DNA of 64,000 bases, from NCBI GenBank assembly GCA_032718475.1, contig JAUCBJ010000577.1, positions 1 to 64,000 of the forward strand. Reading direction: 5' to 3'. Below are positions 34,765 through 43,014 of the stretch, in pieces (within the stretch, counting starts at the first letter, position 1; every line of letters begins with the position of its first letter). A model generated the notes under the pieces. That model had not been told where the DNA came from and did not search any database. It worked only from the letters and a program-made list of their open reading frames with translations. The translations under genes were made by a program, and so were the position numbers. This DNA comes from Nemertoderma westbladi. Taxonomy: Eukaryota > Xenacoelomorpha > Nemertodermatida > Nemertodermatidae.

Positions 34765-37365
34765 CTATTTCTTTTTCTGGTACGCCTTTCGTCTCTTCGC
34801 CCGTCGACTCTCATCGATCGCTATGGCTGGTAGAGGAGCGTCAACATCCATTGTGAGTAACGCTTCGGCTTGTCTCCTGGCGGCTCTTCCTTTCGAAGGC
34901 ATCGGGATCATGTCGGTTCGTCTTTCCAACTCGGAGTTGCGTGCCTCTAGGAACCATTCTCCGTCACCGAACTCCTCTTTATACGAGTATAATCGTCTAA
35001 TGACTTCGAATGGGCCGAATAATCCAGCGCTCAGTAGCAGATCCACGTAATGGAAAGGTAGCGTGGCCGACGTGTGGAGGCGTTCCGGGAAGGAGAAATA
35101 TCCGCACGCCATCTCCTGCGCGATATTCCGAGCGTTTCTCCGAAACTTGGTCTTTAAGTGGCTGTTTGCGTATGTCTCAAACATGACCATATTGCCCATA
35201 GCGGTTACGTCTTTGGTAGGACATTTGATATAGCAGCGGGGGCTAGCGGAATGTCCACGGAAACCGCACGTGGTGCAGAGGTTATAAAGGATCGGACAGA
35301 CCGAAACGTCGTGGCCCGATATCGCGCAGTATGGGCAATAGAGTATCCCGAGGAGCTGGAGGCAAGAATCGGTAACCCGATTCCTTCTGCCGCGTGGGCA
35401 CTGCTCCGAGCCGCAGTCGCCGCATACCTCCAACTGCGTTTCTCGACCGGGGAATATCGGAATCGGGACGCCGACGTAGTATTCGAGTCGTCGGTCGCTC
35501 TTCGGAATATTCTCGGTGGTCGGTAGCCCGCGGAATGCTAGGCTTTTGCGTAGTATGTTCTCGCTCCGATAACCCTCTTTGTGTCCCGCTGGTCTCAACT
35601 CGGATGACCGTTTCTGGCGGTGGATCCATTCAGTTTGCTCGGCGTACCAACGGGTTAGTCGCATAGGGTCCTGAGGAACGGCGGGTGTAGTAGCCACCGC
35701 TGGTCGGCGAAGAGGTGCCGGGGTTTTCGACGGAGGGATACCGAGGAGATCGTCGGGTGTCGGCGCATCGCTGGGGCCCTCCTCGACCAGTATCGCTGAG
35801 CGGGTCCGTTGGTGGCTGGTACTCGGAATCTCCGACGACCAATCTTCGCCGCCCGGGAAAGGATACGGGGATAACCGTTGGCATATGTCGCCGAAGTCGC
35901 TCAATGCAGCTGTAGTGGCTACCTCTCTCGCGGGGCTACCGGAGCCGCGTGGGGTGTAGACGCCTGCTCTCTTCATCGGTTCGGCCGAGGCAACCCGTTT
36001 GGCGGCCGGTCCGTACGCGGCCTCCGGCTCGAGTTGTCGCTTCGGGGTGGAGAGTAGAACACCCTCGTTTAGCCATATCTCTTCCCCTTCCGAGGAGATC
36101 AGAGGCTCCTCCGCACCGAGAAGTTCGGTAATCGTAGGGATGTCGTAAGGTCCGCTCTCGTCCCAGGAATCGATAACGGCGGGCGTTTTTGATTCTCCCG
36201 GTGTAATGTTCTCGACCGCTTTAAACGCATGGTTTATAACCTCGTTCCAGTCGTAGTCGACGAAGGAAAGGGGGGCCGCCGTAATAAGGTTATCGAGAGT
36301 TTTACAGATAAACTTAGCGACGGTGTAGCACTCCATAACGACGTAAACGTAGTTCCGTCGATCAGGATTCTCCCACCTTTGGTGTATCGTCCACTTCCGA
36401 TCAACGTCCTTCCATCGACCCTCTCGCTCGCTCTTTATTTCCAATCCCGGGTATCCACCGTATATTTTATTATAGTCCCGGAATTTCTGGGGTTTGAAGT
36501 CGATACCGCCGTTTAGCACAGCGAGGTAGCCGATTCCGGATTTCGTCGGTCTCACTTCTTGGAATCCTCGCATGAATTCGGCGAATCTTAACCAGGCTAG
36601 CAGCGTTTGAGTGTCGATGCAATGGCTAAGTGCGTTGAGGTCGTTTCGTCGGTTTCTTCCTGCGGGAGCGTTCGCGTAGTCGTTCCGGACGTCCGCCTTG
36701 ATATCCGACCCGATTTTAATGACGTCGAAGTCGAAGAGGATCTTTTGGATTTCCGGAGGCAGCAACCAGATCGCTCCGGCTGCCTGCACTTCCTGTCTGG
36801 GTGTCGGGAATATTCGGCACACCAGTACCAAACGATCCAGGGTTCCGAGGACGACGACTAAGGATCGACCATATTCTTTCGCCCCGTACTTTTCCTGGTA
36901 GTCGTCGCGGTTCTGGATAATCGATACGCGTTCCTCTCGAAGCGTCGCCGTACACTCCGACAGGTTTCCCCAGTGGGCGAGGTACGTACTCTTGTCGTCG
37001 ACGAAACTTTGACATCTCGCCAACGTAATCGCTTTCGATGTGGGCGTCGCATTTCCCTCGTTGTCGTAGATCAAACATCGGGATCTGTAGACGCTCTGCC
37101 GGAACGTTTCCCAAAATGACGAATCGTCCCCTCCGGTTGCCTTTGCGTTCCGAGTTCTTTTCAGTCTCGTACTAGCATCGGCTAACCGGAGGGCTCGTAG
37201 ATTCTTAGAATCCGGTCCCTCTCGCCCGGTGAATTTAATGACTCGCACGTTCTCATTTAGCAGGGTGCTCCAATTTGTATCAAAGTCAGGGGATCCGGGT
37301 TGCGAATATTCCAGTAGATCTATCGTGTTACGTAATTCGCCGATAATTTGGCGAACTGGGTCCAT
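34765..37365 (-). CDS. Third (3') ORF of BEL#2: exonuclease-like region plus zinc knuckles, 866 aa
   Basis: The ATG at 37365 opens 866 codons without a break. Residues about 95-360 resemble the spacing of a DEDD 3'-5' exonuclease: CLIYDNEG (D101, E103) followed by AITLARCQSF, then LLPPEIQKIL and VIKIGSDIKAD (D225), then CIDTQTLLAWL; a third catalytic motif is not clear. Residues 400-620 are proline/serine rich. Zinc knuckles lie at 677-690 (CPYCAISGHDVSVC) and 697-711 (CTTCGFRGHSASPRC), after a degenerate one (CGDCGSEQC). The C-terminus is a basic tail (RRAKRRKAYQKKK). There is no signal peptide or membrane segment, so it is not an envelope. It is related to the third ORF of BEL#1 in the knuckle region. 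Function unknown; nucleic-acid binding is likely and the exonuclease fold is a tentative inference. Confidence 0.75.
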   Translation of the reverse strand: MDPVRQIIGELRNTIDLLEYSQPGSPDFDTNWSTLLNENVRVIKFTGREGPDSKNLRALRLADASTRLKRTRNAKATGGDDSSFWETFRQSVYRSRCLIYDNEGNATPTSKAITLARCQSFVDDKSTYLAHWGNLSECTATLREERVSIIQNRDDYQEKYGAKEYGRSLVVVLGTLDRLVLVCRIFPTPRQEVQAAGAIWLLPPEIQKILFDFDVIKIGSDIKADVRNDYANAPAGRNRRNDLNALSHCIDTQTLLAWLRFAEFMRGFQEVRPTKSGIGYLAVLNGGIDFKPQKFRDYNKIYGGYPGLEIKSEREGRWKDVDRKWTIHQRWENPDRRNYVYVVMECYTVAKFICKTLDNLITAAPLSFVDYDWNEVINHAFKAVENITPGESKTPAVIDSWDESGPYDIPTITELLGAEEPLISSEGEEIWLNEGVLLSTPKRQLEPEAAYGPAAKRVASAEPMKRAGVYTPRGSGSPAREVATTAALSDFGDICQRLSPYPFPGGEDWSSEIPSTSHQRTRSAILVEEGPSDAPTPDDLLGIPPSKTPAPLRRPAVATTPAVPQDPMRLTRWYAEQTEWIHRQKRSSELRPAGHKEGYRSENILRKSLAFRGLPTTENIPKSDRRLEYYVGVPIPIFPGRETQLEVCGDCGSEQCPRGRRNRVTDSCLQLLGILYCPYCAISGHDVSVCPILYNLCTTCGFRGHSASPRCYIKCPTKDVTAMGNMVMFETYANSHLKTKFRRNARNIAQEMACGYFSFPERLHTSATLPFHYVDLLLSAGLFGPFEVIRRLYSYKEEFGDGEWFLEARNSELERRTDMIPMPSKGRAARRQAEALLTMDVDAPLPAIAIDESRRAKRRKAYQKKK

Positions 37366-38611
37366 ATTTACGATTATATCCGTTACAAATTAGTTCAGTT
37401 AATTATAAGTCCAGAAAGTCTGAAACTATAGCGATAGCAGAATAATTCAGTTTTTTATTTAATTCAGTTTATTAAATAACATTGCTATATAGGCATCTAT
37501 CATCTTATTGCTAATACATTCAGCATTTACAGTTACTATAGCTATACATGATATCCAACCAGTTTTTTATGACTTTTTTGTCCTTTTTTTTCCAATTCTT
37601 TTCTTTGACCTTTTTTATACCTTTTTTTTGTCTTTTTTCATTTCATTATTATTTCATCTCATTTCATTTATTTCCACATATATTTCAACATTTATTTCCA
37701 CCATTTATTTCACATTTATTTATTTATTTCCACATCATCATTGGGTTTATAGCCCCCCGGCTATCATCATTGTTATAAGCGCAGCACCAGGGTGCGCATC
37801 ATTTCATTTTCATCAGTATACGCGTCATCATTCAGGTTTATAGTAGAGTTGTCTGATCCTTTTCATCGTTTCCAACTATATTCAATCATTTTCTTTGGTT
37901 AATCTTTGTCGTGGAAGGGGTGTTACGCGACAATCTGGGATCTACAGCTGGACTCGTTACACCGCCTACACCCCAAACTGCGCACGTAACGGACAATGAA
38001 GACGCTAGGAGTGAAGTCACGTGGATGCACCATGGACCCACCAGAATAACACTCCCAACAACATAAAGCTCAGTCGACGAAGTCATGTGGGATGGGGTTA
38101 CGCAACATTCTGGGATCTACAGCTGGACTCGTTACACCGCCTATGCCCCAAAATCCACGTAACGGTCCCACCAGAATAACGCGACTGAGAAACATAAAAC
38201 CCTCTATCGTCGAAGTCATGTGGATGCACCATGGACCCACCAGAATAACGGGATAGAGGGGGTGTTGCGCGGCAATCCGGGATCTACAGCTGGACTCGTT
38301 ACACCGCCTACGCCCCGAACTGCGCACGCAACGGACAACATAACATACTGCAATGAATACAATGAATTCCACTTCAAATCTTTTCCATTTCCAATAATCC
38401 AATATCGTAGGTCCTGATGACCAAAATCAGGGTAAACTAAACATAAACGACCCTGCGTCAGTCGAAACATCTGCAGGGTGACGCTGGACTCCACATAACA
38501 CACGAGGAAACACAAATACCATTGCGTGGTTACAGTTGGTTTAAAGGGGGTCCATAATTCGTTGTCGATAAATCACAGTTTTATAAGAGTTTGTCAACAT
38601 GATGAGAAGGG
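37366..38611 (-). repeat. BEL#2 inter-ORF spacer with ~170-bp tandem repeats
   Basis: Three units carry GGGATCTACAGCTGGACTCG followed by TTACACCGCCTA at about 37940, 38111 and 38279, and GATGCACCATGGACCCACCA at 38023 and 38222. The rest is T-rich on the plus strand (37540-37740). It holds no gene. It sits in the same place as the tandem repeats of BEL#1 and could contain a promoter or splice acceptor for the third ORF. Confidence 0.7.
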
Positions 38612-39175
38612 TTACATGGGTTTGTAATTGTCACCAATGTCCACAGCAGGATCTTGAGTAGGGAACTTATCACCTCTTGTAGAATCACCACTGTCATTGC
38701 CTTCAAGAAGGCACAGCTTCTGGATAGGGCGTTGGTAGTGGCCCTTTGCCGTTCGTATCGTCACAGTCCTCGCAAGTCCGTCTTTGCTTGGGTGTATGGT
38801 CACGACCCGCGCCACAGGCCAGTGAACGCGGTCTTTGAGATCTTCTTTAACTAGTACCATGTCGCCAACTGCGACATTCCGGTAGGTGTTGTTCCATTTC
38901 CTCCTGGTCCGGAGGGTTATGAGGTACTCCTGGGCCCAAATTCTCCACCAATGCGCTGCCAACGCTTGGGCCTTTTTCCCGTTTGTATGTTTCGCGATCT
39001 CGCTGGGATCCGGGAACATGGTCTCTGGGAGAATGTGGGTTTTGGGTCTCCCCAGTAGGTGGTTAGGAGTGAGGGACTCAACTGAGGCGTTCGCCATCCG
39101 GGTATTACGGCAGATTAGTCCGTGCTCTCCCGTTAATGGTGTCAATGTTATCAACGTCATTATTATCATCAACAA
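38612..39175 (-). pseudogene. Remnant integrase C-terminus (DUF5641-type) of BEL#2
   Basis: After a degenerate start, the frame reads SVESLTPNHLLGR, ALAAHWWRIWAQEYL, RTRRKWNNTYRNVAVGDMVL, HWPVARVV, DGLARTVTIRTAKG and QKLCLLEG, the C-terminal domain of BEL/Pao integrases. It is in a different frame from gag-protease. The RT, RNase H and catalytic integrase are absent, with an ATTATCATCAAC-type filler at the junction (39150-39180). Confidence 0.8.
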
Positions 39176-42100
39176 TCTTATTAGCCACCCAAATCATGGG
39201 TACGCGCCAATGTCCGTCTTTGAACGTGGCCTGATCAAAAATGTTGGTACAATATTGATCTTCCTCGGACGGATTCTCGTCCTTCTCGGCAAACTCTCGG
39301 GTCTCCACATTAAAGCATCCGGTCATCTCCCGCTGGGTTCTCTCGGTTTCGAGAAATAAATCCTCATCGAGGTCTGTAGCTGAGCAATATCCCACGGAGG
39401 TTACATTCTCTTTAATCTGACATTTAGGAAGGTAGGTATAGGTGTCCGTAGTTTCCTCCTTAATGCCGCAGAGTGTCCATCCCATTATTGTTCGTTCAGC
39501 ATAAAATCCATCATCCTGGTTTATAGATCGAGCGATATCTCCGGTGGGGATGTGTAGTTCCGGTGTATCAAGTCCGATCAGTAGGGTGATACGGTTCACG
39601 TCCAACTGCGGACACCTCAGGTCTACATCGTCTCGGTCCAATTGTATGAGGGGGGCGTACTCGGCTGATTGTCGGAACCGCACCCGGAGGTCTGTGTGTA
39701 CCAAGGCGTTCTTGATGGTTAACTTAGCCGTTTCGTAGCCCTTCATCACTCCTTCCATCTGGAGTTGTACCTCCCCGGACTCTACTTCTCTGTTATCGGT
39801 GATGGTTTGTATGGGCCGTTTACAAGGTTCATATTCTAGGCCGAGTTGCTCGAGGAAGTCCCGGTCGATGATGGTTCCGTCAGACCCGTTATCGAGGAAC
39901 GCGAGTGTCGTTAAAGATTTGCCGACTCCTTGGATCCTTACTGGGATTACCTTTGCGAAAACCATGTAGCGGCGATTTATAAGATTAATCGTGGCCGAAA
40001 TATTGGTTACTTGTGGTGTATCGGTGGAGATTTTAAACGGGTTGGTTTCTCTCCGTTGGGTTGTCCGGGTTCCTTTGAAGATGTGGTTTGTTTCTCCTCT
40101 TCGCCTGGCTTCGATCCGAAAGGGGAGGGTAGTAAAATCGAAGTTCGCAGGGATGTGGAGGAGCGTGTGATGGCGTTGGTCGTTACAGACAGTACAGCAT
40201 GATCTTTGGTCGCACTCCCGAACATAGTGACCTGTTCCAAGACACCGGAAGCATCCTCGGTGTTTCATTATCGCCTCGAAGCGTGGGACGAGTTCGGCGA
40301 ACTGAAACTTTCTGCAGAATTCCACTTTGTGTTTCTCCCCACAGAAGAGACAGAGCAGGGAATTTGTGACGCCTTCCCTTTCGGGTGCCCAACTCGCGAG
40401 ATAACATGCCCATTCCTCGGCGGATGTCGGTTCCTCGTAGTCTTCGTCGTCGGAATCCTCGGCCATGGTAATGGCCATCGTACTTATCGGTGGGGGGCGG
40501 AATCTCGGTTTCGGAGGGGTTATCTTACTCCTGGAGTTGCTCTCTATTCCGTCCAACTTTGCGAGACTTTGTTTTGAAAACATCGAGTCATTCATGGCTT
40601 CGGAGATATCGTCCAGGAATGCCGACATTTCAAGGAAGCTAGGATCTCGATCTGGATGTCTGCGCCGGAGATCTACACATTTATAAGCCCACTTACTTTG
40701 TAGCCATCCGGGGAACTTCTTGGCGATCTGTCGGAGGTTTAGAATGTTGTTCACCTGGTCCTCCTTATTTAAGGGTTTCAGAGTATAATAGGCATCTTTC
40801 ATAGAGTCGGAGAATTCCTGTATGTTCTGTGGGTCCCCTAGTGATCCCGCGTCCTGTATCAGTCTCTCTAGAGTTTTATTAATTATAGTTCCGGTATTTC
40901 CGTATCTTTTGTCTAGAGTTTTCCATGCGTCATAGTATGCCTCATGAGAACCTCCTTCAAAACATGCAACAATTCTGCGTGGTTTGTCACCCAGGTATTG
41001 CGATAAATATACCAATTTCTGTGCGTCGGCTATGTCCGTTGATCCAATCTGCGCAAAGAACCGTTTCTTGAATCTGAGGTAATCGACGGGATCTCCTTCG
41101 AAGGTGCGAATCTCCATCTTCGGCATGGCAAGGCGGTTCTCCAACGCCCGGATGATGCTGACGTCATCTGAACTGGAGTGACTCGGAGGGTTATAGTTAT
41201 TGGCACTCACTCCCATTCTTGATGGATCAATAATAGGCGGAGTTTTAATAATGACGCGGCTGCGAGTTTGTGGTGTTGATGTAAATGGGTTGTTTGATCG
41301 GGGAGTGGCGTCCCGTTCCGAGTCCTTTTCAGGCTCGTACTTGGGTACACTCGCTGTCGTGGTGTTGGATGGGAAATAGGGTTCCTCATTCTTTAGCGTA
41401 GCCGGTGGGGGATGAAACACCGGAGCTTGTGCCGATAGCGTAGACTGTTTGGTAGGCGGGATCTCGAGTTTCGGAGGTTTCGTCACTGTTGGTGTAAATG
41501 ACTTTTCTAACTCCGGTATCGGAATTGGTTCATATTCCTGATCTATATCCCTTTCCCAGTCCTCGTAGAGTTGAATATCTCGTTCTATAAGTGCGGCCTC
41601 GTATTCCGCCAGTTTCGCAATATCTGCATTCTTTTTGTGAGTGAGAATCGCTTGGGCCTCGGCGTGTTGTTTACGCATTTCTGCTTCCCATTTACGTTGT
41701 TCGATCTCTTGTTTGGCCTCTCGTTCATGTTGTTCGATCTCTCGTTTGGCCTCTCGTTCACGTTGTTCGATCTCTCGTTTGGCCTCTTGTTCACGTTGTT
41801 CGATCTCTCGTTTGGCCTCTTGTTCACGTTGTTCGATCTCTCGTTGGGCCTCTTGTTCACGTTGTTCGATCTCCTGTCTGACCTCCTGTCTGCGTTGTTC
41901 GACCCGTCGTTCGACCTCTTGTTCGGCCTCTCGCTTTTGTGTTTCGGCGGCTAATACATCTTGCTCGGCTTGCAGTTGAATATACTCATCTTCCATCCGA
42001 GCTTTGAGGGCTAATGCCTTCCGTTCTCGCAGTTGGTCTCGGAGTGGCTGACCCCCTTGAGAGCTATGCGCTGAGCCGGATCTCTCGCTCCTAGCGCTGG

Positions 42101-42575
42101 AGTGCTGATTTCTAGCGGACCCCGTTCTTTTTCGATGTACTGCCGTCCTGATGCTGGAGGATCGTACTGATTCCGCGTCCGTTCTTTCAGCCCTCTGGTA
42201 GTACTGTTCCTCATAGCCTCTCACAAGGCTGAGGGTCCTCTGGTGTTGTTTGCGGAACCCATCTAGATGTACAACGTGTTCTTCCAACTTGGGGTAGTTT
42301 TCCTGATCGGTGGAGGGAACGAGATCTTGGTACGCCTGTATCATTCTTTCGTACCGCTGTAGGATATTTCGGATACTTTGAAGCTGAGTTTGTACCTCAT
42401 TGAGGGGGGTTTTGACTCCCTTGAGTTGTTTCTCCATCCGTTGATACGCTCGGGTTACTCCGCCTTTAAGGGCCCCTAACCGACGGGTCATGTTCTTGAC
42501 ATTTGGTACCTCGTCGGCTTCCGAGTCTGTGTGGTGATCCATCTCGTCGGTATCGGATACGTTATTTGTTGTCAT
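39105..42575 (-). CDS. BEL#2 gag-protease ORF
   Basis: The ATG at 42575 gives 1156 codons. The N-terminal third is coiled coil, with 11-residue repeats of the type EQREQEAKREI (41690-41880). The capsid part has MEIRTFEGDPVDYLRFKKRF. Zinc-binding blocks are CLFCGEKHKVEFC, CFRCLGTGHYVREC and CTVCNDQRHH. The aspartic protease has TLAFLDNGSDGTIID. The linker ends TIMGWTLCGI and FKDGHWRVPM, where pol should continue, but the frame runs into filler and stops at 39105. It makes the particle and cleaves it; without RT it depends on a helper element. Confidence 0.88.
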   Translation of the reverse strand: MTTNNVSDTDEMDHHTDSEADEVPNVKNMTRRLGALKGGVTRAYQRMEKQLKGVKTPLNEVQTQLQSIRNILQRYERMIQAYQDLVPSTDQENYPKLEEHVVHLDGFRKQHQRTLSLVRGYEEQYYQRAERTDAESVRSSSIRTAVHRKRTGSARNQHSSARSERSGSAHSSQGGQPLRDQLRERKALALKARMEDEYIQLQAEQDVLAAETQKREAEQEVERRVEQRRQEVRQEIEQREQEAQREIEQREQEAKREIEQREQEAKREIEQREREAKREIEQHEREAKQEIEQRKWEAEMRKQHAEAQAILTHKKNADIAKLAEYEAALIERDIQLYEDWERDIDQEYEPIPIPELEKSFTPTVTKPPKLEIPPTKQSTLSAQAPVFHPPPATLKNEEPYFPSNTTTASVPKYEPEKDSERDATPRSNNPFTSTPQTRSRVIIKTPPIIDPSRMGVSANNYNPPSHSSSDDVSIIRALENRLAMPKMEIRTFEGDPVDYLRFKKRFFAQIGSTDIADAQKLVYLSQYLGDKPRRIVACFEGGSHEAYYDAWKTLDKRYGNTGTIINKTLERLIQDAGSLGDPQNIQEFSDSMKDAYYTLKPLNKEDQVNNILNLRQIAKKFPGWLQSKWAYKCVDLRRRHPDRDPSFLEMSAFLDDISEAMNDSMFSKQSLAKLDGIESNSRSKITPPKPRFRPPPISTMAITMAEDSDDEDYEEPTSAEEWACYLASWAPEREGVTNSLLCLFCGEKHKVEFCRKFQFAELVPRFEAIMKHRGCFRCLGTGHYVRECDQRSCCTVCNDQRHHTLLHIPANFDFTTLPFRIEARRRGETNHIFKGTRTTQRRETNPFKISTDTPQVTNISATINLINRRYMVFAKVIPVRIQGVGKSLTTLAFLDNGSDGTIIDRDFLEQLGLEYEPCKRPIQTITDNREVESGEVQLQMEGVMKGYETAKLTIKNALVHTDLRVRFRQSAEYAPLIQLDRDDVDLRCPQLDVNRITLLIGLDTPELHIPTGDIARSINQDDGFYAERTIMGWTLCGIKEETTDTYTYLPKCQIKENVTSVGYCSATDLDEDLFLETERTQREMTGCFNVETREFAEKDENPSEEDQYCTNIFDQATFKDGHWRVPMIWVANKIVDDNNDVDNIDTINGRARTNLP

Positions 42576-42763
42576 TGTAACGCCTCGTCGATGGCTAGAT
42601 ACGCGATGTCGTAAAACAGTTCCTCGTAGGTATTGTACTCAGCTTGGACCACCCGAACAGTAATCCTGAATCGTCCAACGTTCGTTCCTTGTACCTCAAC
42701 TTCGACGTGCCAGATTCCTGGCTCAACTTGAATTATATCAATGGGTGTGATCGATACTTCCAT
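42572..42763 (-). CDS. Small leader ORF overlapping the gag start (ATGA)
   Basis: The ATG at 42763 opens 63 codons (MEVSITPIDIIQVEPG... to LAIDEALQ). Its stop TGA shares bases with the gag ATG (ATGA on the minus strand), a layout that permits termination-reinitiation. The composition is protein-like with alternating hydrophobic residues (WHVEVEVQG, RFRITVRVV), suggesting beta strands. The family is not recognised. It could be a real accessory peptide, a regulatory upstream ORF, or the remnant of an N-terminal gag extension. Confidence 0.5.
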   Translation of the reverse strand: MEVSITPIDIIQVEPGIWHVEVEVQGTNVGRFRITVRVVQAEYNTYEELFYDIAYLAIDEALQ

Positions 42764-43014
42764 TCCCTGTTAACAACTCTCCAAATATGTGATCTGCCGA
42801 CTACGAGTTGGTTAGATCGAGTTTGTTGCTTAATTAAACCACGACTTTGTCTCAACTCAAATACCAGAGTTTCCTCGTAGTGGGTGCTGGCAAGCACGTA
42901 GAGAGTTTTTGAAGAGTATTGAAGGATTCTCAACTTCCACCAGTTGAAGTTGACCGTAATTATCCTTAATTTTGACACCCTGTCAAAATTAACCGCATGA
43001 ATTATTCTTAATTT

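Noticed and set aside
34730-36861. Plus-strand ORFs opposite the BEL#2 third ORF
   Set aside because: GC-rich antisense shadows; the 866-codon minus frame has the recognisable zinc knuckles.
41571-41979. Plus-strand ORFs rich in SLLCFD / RCSISRLAS repeats
   Set aside because: Antisense of the gag coiled-coil repeats.
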